Positions 1 to 11,112 of a DNA stretch of 64,000 nucleotides are shown piece by piece. Position numbers and translations under genes: made by a program. The notes under the pieces are model-generated. The model searched no databases. It was not told the DNA's origin and was given only the letters and a program-made list of their open reading frames with translations. Source of the stretch: Mycocentrospora acerina (Eukaryota; Ascomycota; Dothideomycetes; Pleosporales). The DNA lies in NCBI GenBank assembly GCA_022701365.1, contig JAKUHH010000150.1, forward strand, positions 1,054,001 to 1,118,000, given 5' to 3'. Position 1 is the stretch's first letter. Each line of letters begins with the position of its first letter.

Positions 1-1414
1 ACGCCAATATCTCCCTATTCCATCCTGCTCAGAGAAAACAAGGTCAAGCGGAGGGGATTTGGGCATGCAAAGCCGAGTTCACACCACTTCCACATGACAC
101 TACACGCATCGTAGTACGAAACCCCTCTATCAAATGGACTCCAGGCCAACATGTATTTTTGTCATGTCAATCTATCGCACCCCTGCAGAATCATCCATTT
201 ACTATTTCGTCTATTCCTGAAGATGGGAAGATGGAATTTTTCGTCAAAGCGCAGAGGGGAGGCACCAAACGGTTCTTCAAATATGCCCAAAAGGCGCGTT
301 CTTTGCTCGACGGCACTTCGAGGTATGTACCTTCCCGGCAACCTTAATCGCATAGTCCTCCCACAAGTTTGTCTAGACTAGGCAGCGCGACGAACACACA
401 AAACCTCGTACTATATGTACAACATCTAACTAACCATAATATAGGACCAAATTTGTGACAATCGAAGGACCATACGGTACACATAGACCGCTACGCCAAT
501 TTGATAGCGTCGTTTTGTTTGCTGGGAGCACAGGGAGTACATTTATCATTCCTCTGCTTCGTGATATCGTACAGGGATGGAAAGAAAACGTAACTCATGA
601 CGCAAATAACAACCATACCTCATTTCTCAAAACACCTGGCGGTGCTGTCACTCGACATGTTCGGTTTATCTGGGTTGTTAAGAGCCGGAGCCAACTTGGA
701 ATGTTCTCCGAGAGACTCTCTACTGTCTGTACGGAATTCGAGTCTTTACAAGAGACATTCAAAGATATCAAACTCGAGCTCGCAGTATATGTTACTTGTG
801 ACGAAGCATTCACTGAAGAGCACAAGTCACTACTACCAGCCATAACAGCATCAAATCCGGTACCGAAACAACAGAAAATTTCAGAGCACGGTACTGTTGT
901 GTTCCGCAATCAGCCGCCATCCACCGAACTCTCGGAGAAGAATACCTACGAAATGAAAACTCTAACTGAGATTCAAAACTCCACTGCCGACCCTCCAAAT
1001 AACTGCTCAGCAAAAAACTCCTGCTGCTGCCGAACACCCATCGACGACGAAAACACCACCGAGAAAACAACATGTACCTGCGGTCCTCCCCAAGAAACCC
1101 CCCGAACAACAATGTCCTCTGGCCACTCTTCATCCAGTGCTTCCCTCATGACACCCACATCCGCCACCCCACCAGCACAAAAGCAATCCCTTCACCCTTC
1201 GATTCGCCTCTCTGCTGGCCGTCCCAAGACCCGCGACATCATCCGCCGGTCCCTCGAACAAGCAAGAGGCGAATCTGCAGTCGTGGTATGCGGGCCGCAT
1301 GGCTTGCTAGAGGAAGTCAAGCGAGATGTCTGCGCCTTGAGTGATGAACGGGCGATACACAAGGGAACAGGTGCACAGGGAGTATATCTCCACACCGAGG
1401 GATTCGGGTGGTGA
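1..1414 (+). CDS. Ferric reductase (FRE family), 3' part
   Basis: Membrane flavocytochrome that passes electrons from NADPH through FAD and haem to extracellular Fe(III) or Cu(II). Only the cytosolic half is here; the transmembrane haem domain lies upstream of the window. Frame 3 is open from base 3. Exon 1 runs to 322 and contains the FAD-binding part, with WTPGQHVFL followed by HPFTISS, the flavin-binding HPFT motif. A GT-AG intron (323-444, branch CTAAC) follows. Exon 2 (445-1414) opens with the NADPH-site motif TIEGPYGT, continues through VRFIWVVKS and VVVCGPHG, and ends in EGFGW, the usual C-terminus of the family. Between the two NADPH-site blocks is a serine- and cysteine-rich insert (about 997-1085) with a CCC run and a CTC motif. 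It could bind metal, but this is inference. The substrate (iron or copper) cannot be told from this fragment. Confidence 0.85.
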
Positions 1415-1510
1415 ATGTGTTTTTTTCTCCTTTCCATTTTTCTTTATTGAGCGAGAAATAGATTATGCAGGGTTGGAATTGATAAACGGCGTGGGGGGGG
1501 GGGGGGGGGG

Positions 1511-1686
1511 NNNNNNNNNNNNNNNNNNNNNNNNNNNNNNNNNNNNNNNNNNNNNNNNNNNNNNNNNNNNNNNNNNNNNNNNNNNNNNNNNNNNNNNNNN
1601 NNNNNNNNNNNNNNNNNNNNNNNNNNNNNNNNNNNNNNNNNNNNNNNNNNNNNNNNNNNNNNNNNNNNNNNNNNNNNNNNNNNNNN
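1511..1686. other. Assembly gap bordered by poly-G
   Basis: A run of 176 N with a G homopolymer on each side (about 1493-1510 and 1687-1706). Homopolymer ends like these usually mark places where reads stopped, so the true length of the missing sequence is unknown. Confidence 0.95.
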
Positions 1687-2109
1687 GGGGGGGGGGGGGG
1701 GGGGGGTGTCATGTATGACAAGTGAAAGATTGGCAGGAGTGGGGGTTTACAGTCATGTTATGGTATTGACGCACTGTTTAATTCGATTCAATTCAAACCT
1801 AGGATGCACTCCATCTAGAAACTTTACTTGTATCTACGCACGTTGACACACCAAAAAGACCTTCTCGCTTTTTTAGGTACTTGTCACAAGAGTGTAGTTT
1901 CCTTCTCCCTTCTCCTGCTTATCAGGTAAAATAATCATTCTGAAATGGACATGTAGGCATTTGTACACAATCCCCTCCCCCCCTCACCCTACTTCCCCCT
2001 TTTTTTAATTTAAAGAAAAAACAGATAGACAGATAGACAGACAGACAGATAGACAAAAGGCAAACGTAAAAGCCAAGGCAGAGGGGGGAAAAGAAGGCGA
2101 TATTCACAC

Positions 2110-2152
2110 CTTCATCTTCATCTTCATCTTCATCTTCATCTTCATCTTCATG
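2110..2152. repeat. TTCATC hexanucleotide microsatellite
   Basis: Roughly seven uninterrupted copies of TTCATC or its permutations. The same hexamer recurs in an intron of the dehydrogenase gene near 58170. Confidence 0.9.
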
Positions 2153-2303
2153 CACACACATATATAGAGATATAGATGTAGATACGCACACACAAGCACG
2201 ATGAAAAAAAAGATACCCCCCGTATTGCACATTACTCAGTTAAAAACTTCAAGCTTCAAACATAAAACTTACAGAAGAAGGAGAGGATGATGATGGTGAA
2301 GAG

Positions 2304-2391
2304 AGAGAGAGAGGAAGAGGAAGAGGAAGAGGAAGAGGAAGAGGAAGAGGAAGAGGAAGAGGAAGAGGAAGAGGAAGAGGAAGAAAAGCAA
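2304..2391. repeat. GAGGAA hexanucleotide microsatellite
   Basis: A purine-only array of about 14 copies of GAGGAA, preceded by a GA dinucleotide run. It lies between two converging genes. Such a polypurine tract can form triplex DNA and is likely to vary in length between strains (inference). Confidence 0.9.
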
Positions 2392-3017
2392 AAATTCTTT
2401 CCCAAGAAAATAATAATGATAACAGTAATAACAATGATTTCACCTCTTGATTATTATTTTTAATTCTTCCATTTATCCTCTTGGAACTACGGCCGTCGAG
2501 GTAGATGGGTATCAAATCAATGAATCAATTTATCAATCTACCTCTTTATCCATTCATTCAATCATTCATTCATTCACGCACAAGACAATCCCGCAAAACA
2601 CCACACCACACCACACCGCATGCATGACACATCAAATGAACGAATCATTTTAATTTTTTAAAAAATTCTCAATTCCCGACGGGGGGGTAGCGCCCCCCCT
2701 AGTGTGTCGTAAAGTAAAAGTAATACTAACAACCATGACAACACTATACTTTCTACCTGGATACAAAAAAGGAGACCTTTCTTAATTTTTCTTTTTTACC
2801 ATATCCAAAAAAAACCCCCTCCTCCCATTGTGGAATGATTCGTTGTTTGGGGTGGTGGAACAGAATAGAACAGAATAGAACATACGCATGTGTCATGTCA
2901 TGTCATGTCATGAAATGAGATGAGATGAACTAGTGCGATAAAATACCACACAAAACGTGGCTCTTGAATGTTCCACCGCCACCGCCACCGCCCAAGCATT
3001 CATGCATGTGTCGGGGC

Positions 3018-5799
3018 TTAGTACGGGATGCCGTCGTACTCTCCGTATCCGAGAGCAAGGTTCATGTTCTGCAGGCACTGCGTTGCTGCGCCCTTGAGCA
3101 GGTTGTCAATCGTTGCGTTGACGACGACGCGCTTGCCGGAGCTGTGGACGGCGAAACCGCCAATCTCCACGCCGTGCTTGCCAGCAATGTTCTTGACGAG
3201 GGGTGACTCGCCAACAATCTTGACAAGCTTCTCTCCGGCGTAGCGGTCCTGGTACAGGTTGCGGATGTCGCGTGATGTCATGGTGCGGTTAAGCGGGATG
3301 GAGATGGTGTGCTGTGTAGTGTTAGTTGAGAGTTATAAAAAAAAAGGGGGGAGGGGAGGGTAAGAAAAGAAGAACAATTCACATGAGTTTTGGGGAAAGA
3401 CTTACGTGGATACCCTGGAACCAAACGGCAACATGGGGGATGAAAGCCACCTCGGTGCCAAGTTGGCGCGAAATTTCCTTCTCGTGGATGTGGTCTACCA
3501 AGCTGTACGGGATGAGGTTGTTTGTGAGGAACTCGACATCATTTTTGGGGCTGGGCTTGGTGCCTGCTCCGGAGTAACCAGAAACACCAAAGACGGTGGG
3601 CTGACCGCCAATGAATTCGAGAAGAGGGGCAATACCCAGCTGTGCTGCAGTTGCATAGCATCCGGGGTTTGCTATCCGCTTAGCATCAGCAAGCTTGCGG
3701 CGGTCAACAGTCTCGGGGAGACCATATGTCCAGCTGTCGTCGAAACGGTAGTCGGCGCTCAAGTCAATGATGACGTCCTCCGGCTTGCCAGCCTCGTTGA
3801 TTGCATCGACAAACGGCTTGCACACACCGTTGGGCAGGGCCATGACCCAGCAGTCGACGTCACCCCTTTCAGCCATTCTCTTCACGTCCTCGGGCGAGAG
3901 GTTCTCGTAGGTGATGTTGCGCTTGGTGTAGCCCTCGAGCTTCTTACCAACCAACTCACGGGAAGAAACGTGTCGCAAGTCCATGTTGGGATGCTTGTTC
4001 AGAAGCTCGATGAGCGCCTGTCCAGTGTATCCACGAGCACCAATCAGCGCAATCTTCGAAGGCCAATCCTTGCTCTTGAACTTGATGCCGTATGGCGGGT
4101 TGGGGTTCGTGGTCTCGAGCGAACGCGAGGCGGTGGTCGCGAAGCCCCGGGACGATGCAGACGCCGTCTTGTTCTGCCTCAGACTCGGCCTCGAAGACTG
4201 ACCCATTGGTCGTGAGGTGGCCGCTGTCGAGTAGCTGCGGACCTGCTGGCCCTGCTTCAAGCTCGCGACGTAATCAGCCGCCCTTCGAAACTGAGCCTCC
4301 AGGCTGTCCTTTAAGATTCCGCGGCCCGACTTGGAGTAGCCTTCCAACAGCGAGAAGATCTCGGATGACTGTGCGGATCCCCACCAGCAGAAAATCTCCT
4401 GGTCACGGCGGAGGAACCCATCAGTCTTCTCCAAGTGCCACTTGACAAGGTTCTGCTCCTGGCTCTCGACGACCCAGTACAGCTTGGAGTACTTTTGCTT
4501 GACCTGCTCGAAGACGAGATCGGCAACATTGGTGAGCCAGGCATCCTTTGTGGTTGTGAAGGTGGAAAGTTGAGCAAACTCGCCGTCCTTTCCAGGTGGG
4601 TATACAATGGCCACAACGCCCATGGAGTCGTCGTGGAACACCTCAAACGGACGAGTCTTGAGATTTTCGAGGTACTGGGAAACGGCGTTACCAGCCTCAG
4701 CGCCTCCTCGGTCCCTGGAAAGAGCTTCCTGAATAGCCTTGACGTCGAGATCCTCAAACTTTGTTATCGCCTGGACGCTGCCGCCGTTGCGGATCAGGGT
4801 ACCCCCTCCAGTGTGGGTGAAGAGTTCCTTTCCAAGGTTCTGGGGGTGTGTAATGGCAACACTCGACGTCTTGGGAAGGCCGTCGAGCAGCTTCTTGGCC
4901 TCTACAATCTTGAGCTTGGTGCCGTACCTGACCCAGGGCTGCTTCATGTAGCTGTCGTACTCGCCCTCGAGGTTGATGTGGGAAATGAGCTTGCCGGTCT
5001 CGGCGTTGAAGAGCCCGCCCTTCTCAGACAGGTAGATGACCTTGAGCGGCTCGAACTCGCGTGCCAGGGCAGCAGCAACAACGTCGGCATTGACGTTGAG
5101 GATCTGGCCGTCCTCGGTCTCGGCCATGGAGCACAGGATGGGCAGCTCCTTGTTCTCCAGGGCGTCCATGATGGCGCGGGGGTTGATTTTGGTGATGTTG
5201 CCAACGTACTTCCACTTGTCCTTGTCGAGGTAGTCTGCCTGCAGGGCACCGGCGGTGATGGGCCGGGCGGGGACGCCCCAATCGCGCTTGAGCGTCATGA
5301 CCAGGTCCATGTTGGCCTCGAGGAACAGCTTGCGCGCAATGCCCAGCGTCTTCTTGTCGGTGACGCGGATGCCGTCGATGAAGTCGGGCTCGACGCCCGA
5401 GTCGAGCAGCGTCTGGTTCATCTGCGGGCCGGCGCCATGGACGATGATGGGGTACAGGCCAATGGCGTGCAGCTGCTGAAGGGCGAAGCATAGCTCGTCG
5501 AGGTGGTCGGTGAGGATGGCGCCGCCGACCTTGACGACGGCGAACTGGTGCGGCGACACGGCGCGGAACTGGCCCAGGTACTGGTCGACCTCGCGGCGCG
5601 AGCTGGCGCTGGCGAGCAGGTTGAGGAAGGCGGCGTAGATGGACGACTTCTTGCCGTCGCTCGACGATGTGTACAGGCGGCTGGCGGCCGGGCTGGCGAC
5701 CAGGGCGCGTGGGCCAGACACGACGAGGGCGCGGCGGAGGTGCTGGCGTGCACACCTTGGTCCCGCCAGGCGAGCACCAGCGCGTACAACGGCCTGCAT
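3018..5799 (-). CDS. arg-6 (ARG5,6): Bifunctional acetylglutamate kinase / N-acetyl-gamma-glutamyl-phosphate reductase, mitochondrial
   Basis: Catalyses the second and third steps of arginine/ornithine synthesis in mitochondria: ATP-dependent phosphorylation of N-acetylglutamate, then NADPH-dependent reduction to the semialdehyde. The precursor is cut into two enzymes in known fungi. Two exons: 5799-3406 and 3311-3018, with intron 3312-3405 (GTAAGT donor, CTAAC branch). The predicted product is 895 aa, close to the Neurospora enzyme. An Arg-rich N-terminus fits a mitochondrial presequence. The kinase domain follows, with VVKVGGAIL and VHGAGPQMN. A regulatory acetyltransferase-like (DUF619) segment lies around residues 370-510. 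The reductase starts near residue 545 with the NADP motif IGARGYTGQA and carries the catalytic Cys in NPGCYATA. Exon 2 ends with LGYGEYDGIPY. A CCAAT box on the minus strand near 6012-6016 lies upstream. Confidence 0.97.
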
Positions 5800-6907
5800 G
5801 GTGGATGTCGAGGGAATCGGGGGCGGGATCAGTCAATGGCTGGCGTCGAAGAAGAGAGTCGAGCACCAAGAGTTACCAGATGACGCTGAGGTCCAGCAGT
5901 CATAAAATTCGCTTCCTTGGGTCGATAACGCAGCCTCCCTCCAGCCAGCTCTTGTCCCGCAGGTGGCGCGACAATCCCTACGCCCACGCTTGTCTGGGGA
6001 ACCGCTGCGTGATTGGCGGGTAGCGGCCGTGCTGGGCGCTGGACGCTGGACGGGAGCAGTCTCTTATCAGATCCTGCCTTGCTCGGCGCTGCGGCATCCA
6101 CACTGGCCCTTGGCTGCACAATTATCCCGCACCCTGGACGGTTAGTCGAAAATGAGAGATTTTAAAAAAATAACTGCAAGAACAAAAATTAAAACACGCA
6201 TCCACGGGGCTGCTGACGTTGCCTGGCTGCGTCGACAGGCGACATGCTGGGCAGGCAGGCGGGCAGGTGGGTCAAAGAGGCCTTGATCTGCACCCAAAAC
6301 ATTCTCTGTGTGTGTGCGTGTGTGTGTATGTGTGCGTGTATGTGTGCGTATATCTGGTGTATGTGTGTATGTGTATGTGTGTGTGTATATGTGTGTATCT
6401 GTGTGTGTATCTGTGTATGTGTGTGCATATATATATGTGTGTATAAATATGCGTGTGTAGGTGTGTATATGTCCGAGTACATCTGTCTGTATGTGTGAGT
6501 ACAAGTGAACATGTGCATGTAAGACTACGTGTGTATAGAACGTGTGTATAGAATAAATCAATTCAAAACTCCATTGTTGATCGTCTACCGGCCATGCCAG
6601 AAACTCGGCTCTCAAGGTATCATAAAGAAAGAGCAGTCCCCGTTGGTCATGCAATGCATCGCTGCACCCCATGGCTGCAGGCCGGCCCTCCAAGTGCAAA
6701 GAGAGACAAGAAAACTATATCGCTCGCAAGCTCATCGCAGACATGTAATTCCACAGGGCTCCGTGTCGTGAACAGTGCAAATCGTAATCGCCGCCGCCAA
6801 CTTGTGGCCATGCAACTCCCTTCGCTCAACGCATTATTATTTAGGTCATGGTTCGTGGTATCTGGCGTGTTGGCGTCTATCTATTTCGTGGCGAGCACTA
6901 CGTCATG
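5800..6907. other. ARG5,6 promoter region with TG-rich tract
   Basis: Sequence between the ARG5,6 start and the 3' end of the R-SNARE gene, both on the minus strand. It contains a CCAAT box (minus strand) at 6012-6016 and a TG/TATG-rich tract (6307-6480). I found no clear TGACTC-type general-control element by eye. No gene is seen. Confidence 0.6.
6307..6480. repeat. Imperfect TG/TATG alternating tract
   Basis: About 170 bp of nearly pure alternating purine-pyrimidine (TG with TA and CG steps), about 500-680 bp upstream of the ARG5,6 start codon. Such tracts can adopt Z-DNA. The CA/TG-biased open frames over it are artefacts. Confidence 0.9.
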
Positions 6908-7578
6908 TTAGCCGTCTGTAGTAGTCGTAGCAGGAACTGACCACCACCCAAACTCACCCGAGGGCACAATGATGATGACAAGCAGAATAATGATGCCAAC
7001 AATGAGGCACATGCGCATCTTCATGTCCTTCCACCACATTTGCTTGCGCACGCGGTTGGCGCCCCTCCGGAATCCCTGGGCAGACTGGGCAAGGTTGTCC
7101 GTCTTGTCCTGCAGCGAGTCCAGGCGAGCGCCTCGCTCAGAGACCTTGTTGATGTTGTCGCGCATGATGCCGACTGTGCTGTCGATTTCCTAGGCCATGA
7201 ATCAGCAACCGTGGTCAGACATGTGCGAGCGGAAGCAGAGGGTAGTGCATGCATGTCGAGCGTGTAGTTGTGCACAGGCGCAATGCATTCGTACGACTGT
7301 TATGCACACTTTTGTGTGCAGGCACAAAGTGCGCGCAGTCGTGGTCGCAGCGCTGGTGCCTGCAGTGCGCAGGCTCAGCTCCAGCACCACGACGGCAACT
7401 CGCTGGCAAGGCCGCACACAAGGCTGCAGCACTCTGCGTGTGGTGCACGGCGGAGAGAATGACGTACCGCTTGAAGGGCAGCAGTGCGGTGGTTGCCGTT
7501 CTGGCCCTGGGCGCCAGGTGCGCCGCCTGCGCCGCCAGAGGGAATGTACGGATCATACGGCTGCTCGCGGTCGGCCAT
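6908..7578 (-). CDS. R-SNARE, synaptobrevin/Snc family
   Basis: Vesicle v-SNARE for exocytic and endosome-to-plasma-membrane fusion, tail-anchored in secretory vesicles. Exon 1 (7578-7468) gives a Pro/Gly-rich N-terminus ending in TAALQA. The intron (7190-7467) is long for this window at 278 bp, with donor GTACGT and branch CTGAT. Exon 2 starts at 7189 with EIDSTVGIMRDNINKVSERG, the start of the SNARE motif with the R-SNARE zero-layer arginine. Then come RRGANRVRKQMWWKDMKM and the tail anchor CLIVGIIILLVIIIV. Read straight through, the protein is 130 aa and ends VPSGEFGWWSVPATTTTDG. A 42-bp stretch just after the anchor begins GTGAGT, ends CTACAG and is a multiple of three. Removing it would give a shorter tail VPSDG with the same stop codon. 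Confidence 0.93.
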
Positions 7579-9092
7579 GGCGGAAGATGCGTGGGACGAG
7601 TGGTGGGAGATGTAACAAGTGTGGGCAAGCTGGGTGCGGGTGGGAGTGCTGGTGGGAGTGGTGAAGGCGAGGAGAGTGTGGTGGGTGGAGGCAGGATGGA
7701 GCGGGTAGAGGTGTGGGTTGAGGAATGGGGAGGCGGATGCTGGGCACCTGGGCCTGGCTGGCTGGCTGGTCAGAGTGCTTCAATGTGTCAGCTCGGTTTG
7801 AGAGGTGAGGCTGGCGCCGTGAAACCTGACGCAGCCACGACAAGAGAGGGCGTGGAGACGGGCAGGCAGAGAGTGTGCGTGTAGTGCGATGCAGTGCAGT
7901 GCAGTGCGGTGGATTGCAGCAAGCAGAGTCGCTGTGTTGAAGCGTGCAGCCGTTTTGTCGTCTCTTGCTGTCGCCTTTGCCCAGACACTCAGCCACTTTG
8001 GTCCTTGCAAGCTGACGTCTGCGGCGAGGAGGGCGACACGTGACCGCGCCAGCCTCCTGCCCGGGCAACCAGCCAGCAGCAGCCAGCAGCCAGCAGTCAA
8101 CAGCCAGCAAAAAGCAGCGTGTGGCATTTGTTCTTCGGCATCGCCGCCGTTGGGCGGGCATCACCAGACACGTGACGGCGACGGCGACGGTAACAACCAC
8201 GGCAACGGCAACGGCAACCACCACGGCCACCACACCAACGTCCACGGCAAACCTGGCTGCAGCCACGCTCGTATTCTCTCTCTTTCCGCCAGCCCGCGAG
8301 CACAACGCTCGCAGCCTTGGGCAGCTGGCGTGGCAACAAAGCGCCGAAATTAGCAACGTCGGCGCCCCAACCACAATGTCCCCGCCAGACGACCACGGCA
8401 TTGCCGGGTGTTTTGTGTTTCTTGCTCGTCCATCTGGCTGCGCATGTGTGTCGTTGTAGGTGCACGCAGAGCCAGAGTGCACTGCAAACAGGCCCTGCAT
8501 GCAGCAGCCCAGCCACCTAGGTCTTGTTTTATCGCAGTCGACGCACGACTCACGACCAACGGAGCACGTAGGCGCATACGCAAGTAGGCCAGGACGAGCG
8601 CCTGGCGTGTGGCTAGCGGCTGTGTTGCGGAGAACCCACGTCCTGCCCATAGCCAGTGGGCGGCGATCCTGGGCTGCCTTAACCTGGGACCTGCGCCTTC
8701 CACCACGCGCCTCCTGACGAGACCCAGAGACATACCCCGGCCGCTCCCCTTGGCCTACCCTGCTTTGCCCTGCCCTGCCTCACCGTGCCCTCCCCTCGAC
8801 CTCGTCCTTGCCATCGTCCTTGCCCACTGCCCAGCTCTGCCCAGCCCACCTACGCTCGTTCAACACCCATCCGCCCATACAACTTTTAATCGCCTGCCGC
8901 TCGCTCCGTGCCCTACGTCAACGACCCCGGATCCCTCGTGCGGTCCGTTGCTGGCAGCAAACCCCAAGCCTCCCGCTTCACGGCCCTGCGCACCCAGGCG
9001 TTTGCGAGCCCAGTCTGTGACTTTGGGCGTGTCTTTTGTACTGATACTCTCGACCATTCCTACGCTGGCTCCCTAGCGCATACGCGCCCATC
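7579..9092. other. Divergent promoter region (R-SNARE / DFG5-type gene)
   Basis: About 1.5 kb of GC-rich sequence between two genes transcribed outward. It carries short low-complexity stretches (GGCTGGCT, GCAGT repeats near 7885, ACGGCA repeats near 8180-8230) and pyrimidine-rich sequence before the 9093 start. The open frames here, including a 365-aa one on the minus strand, have low-complexity composition and no recognisable domain. Confidence 0.55.
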
Positions 9093-10501
9093 ATGAGGTT
9101 CTCTCCCCTCGCCGCCCTTGGGGCCTCGAGTCTCTTCCTGTCTGGCACATCTGCAATTGCACTCGACATCACCTCGACCGACAACATCAAGCAGGTCGCA
9201 AAGGCGCTCTCAGTGAACCTACGGTCCTACTACACGGGAGACAGGAAAGGCGACACCCCCGGCAACTTGCCAGACCCTTACTACTGGTGGGAGTGCGGCG
9301 CCATGTTCAACGCCTTTATAGACTACTGGTACTACACGGGCGACGACCAGTACAACGCCATGACCGTGCAGGCCATGCAGCACCAGATTGGAGACTACAC
9401 AGCTTTCATGCCCCAGAACCAGACCAAGACGCTTGGCAACGACGATCAGGGCTTCTGGGGAATGGCTGCCATGACGGCTGCCGAGAACAAGCTGCCTGAC
9501 ATGGGCAACGGACAGCCATCTTGGCTCGCTCTTGCCCAGGCCGTCTTCAACACCCAGGCTCCACGTTGGGACAATACGACTTGCGGCGGAGGACTGAAAT
9601 GGCAGATTTTCTCCTTCAACAACGGATACAACTACAAAAACACAATCTCCAACGGATGCTTTTTCAACATGGCTTCTCGCCTGTACAAATACCTCGGAAA
9701 CGAAACCTATGCCACCTGGGCCGAGCGGGCCTGGGAGTGGGAGCAGTCGGTCGGCCTCATGAGCGCCGACTTTCACTTCTACGACGGAACCGACGACAAG
9801 GCAAATTGCACCAGCATCAACCACATTCAGTGGACCTACAATGCCGGCGTGCACATGGCCGGAGCCGCAGCCATGTGGAACATGGTAAGAAACCACCCGT
9901 CCTCCTACAAGGCCAAATTCCCCAGCATTGACTAATCATGCCACAGACCAAGAGTGATGTTTGGAAGACGAGACTCGAGGGCATCATCAAGGGAGTTGAT
10001 GTCTTCTTCGACAACAACGTCATGATTGAAGTGGCTTGTGAAAACAACGGCAAGTGCGATACCGATCAGCGGTCGTTCAAGGCCTACCTTGCCCGCTGGA
10101 TGGGATACACAGCCATTGTTGCCCCCTGGACCGCTACTCTCATCGACCCCTACCTCAAGGCCTCTGCTCAGGCTGCTGCCAAACAGTGCATTGGCGGCAC
10201 AAACCAAACCTCGTGCGGACTTCGCTGGGTGGACAACGGCGTAAACGACGGCAGCTTTGGCGTGGGTGAGCAAATGGCTGCCATGGAAGTCGTGCAGAGT
10301 CTGCTCTACCCAACAGTATCCGGGCCAGCAACCAAGGATGTTGGTGGTATCTCTGTGAGCAACCCTAATGCTGGTCAAGATGCCTCATCTACGCCTGTTG
10401 TTTACGACGCGGTCACGACCGGCGACAAGGCTGGCGCGAGTATCCTGACCATTCTGGTACTTGTCAGTATCATTGTTGGTGCTTGGTGGATGATTTCGTA
10501 G
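9093..10501 (+). CDS. GPI-anchored GH76 mannosidase-like protein, DFG5/DCW1 family
   Basis: Family members act at the plasma membrane/wall as GH76 endo-alpha-1,6-mannanase-like transglycosidases thought to move GPI mannoproteins into the wall glucan. Two exons, 9093-9884 and 9947-10501, join in phase 0 across a 62-bp intron (GTAAGA...CCACAG, branch ACTAAT). The product is 448 aa. It has a signal peptide (hydrophobic first ~22 residues), conserved PYYWWECGAMFNAFIDYW, the paired catalytic aspartates in LGNDDQGFWGMA near residue 116, and CGGGLKWQI. Many NxT/S sites are present. The C-terminus is a hydrophobic tail (ASILTILVLVSIIVGAWW) preceded by small residues, as expected for GPI attachment. 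The gene diverges from the R-SNARE gene. Confidence 0.94.
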
Positions 10502-11112
10502 TGTAACAACATGTGTCTTTATATGGGTCAATCGCCCACATCATTCCTGGGGATTGGTGGTGCTTTCTTGGTTTCAACTTCCCATGCATAACCCGGGATA
10601 CACTTTTCCATTTAATACAGCCAGCCGTCCATTTTCAGAAGTCGTACCGTTCTATTGCTCCACCATCTCTCCTAAGGCGTTTTCTTTGGCTACTTCAAAA
10701 CGTTTTTTCTTTTTTCTTGTGTCCGCGAGACGTAGACATCAAACTCAACAATGCACCTTTGCTCGCGACTGCATGTCTTGGTACTTGACAGTGCAACCCA
10801 CAGCTCGATCCTGCTCGTTTCTCGGTATTTTGTGATGCAACAACCCCCTCGAAACAAGCGTCTTGCTCGTGAGGCTCCATGCATCCGCCTCCCTTGCTCA
10901 TGTTCACAGACGCGTCCCGCCTGCATACCCCGCACCAGAAGCCCCAAGCACGACAACGGCTCTGCCATCTTGCCACTGCCCCACCTGCTTGACCTCGACC
11001 ACCACTCTGCCGCGCCTGCCCCCACCATCCCTGCGCCCATTACATCTCTACGTCACCGATCAGGCGCTCTTACGCGCTCGCTACGTATCTACTTAAATCC
11101 TCTGCTGCCATC
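10502..11112. other. Intergenic, no gene seen
   Basis: 3' flank of the DFG5-type gene and promoter of the small plus-strand gene at 11113. CT-rich and C-rich patches occur before the 11113 start. Nothing else is recognised. Confidence 0.5.

Larger units (their letters stand above)
1415..3017. other. Convergent intergenic region, low complexity
   Basis: 3' flanks of the ferric reductase (plus) and ARG5,6 (minus). It holds a poly-G-bordered gap and several microsatellites: GATA/GACA-type near 2022-2055, TTCATC near 2110-2152 and a long GAGGAA array near 2310-2391. There is also a short G7/C7 hairpin at 2681-2699. I see no gene; the open frames here read through repeats. Confidence 0.7.

Noticed and set aside
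4435..5493. 352-aa open frame on the plus strand
   Set aside because: It lies fully inside ARG5,6 on the other strand and is a reading-frame shadow of a GC-rich, codon-biased gene.
6142..6699. 185-aa His/Thr-rich frame
   Set aside because: It is a translation of the TG/CA tract.
7553..8650. 365-aa open frame on the minus strand upstream of the R-SNARE
   Set aside because: Low-complexity runs of Val/Ala/Arg, no domain, no splice-linked partner, and it overlaps the start of the SNARE gene in another frame.
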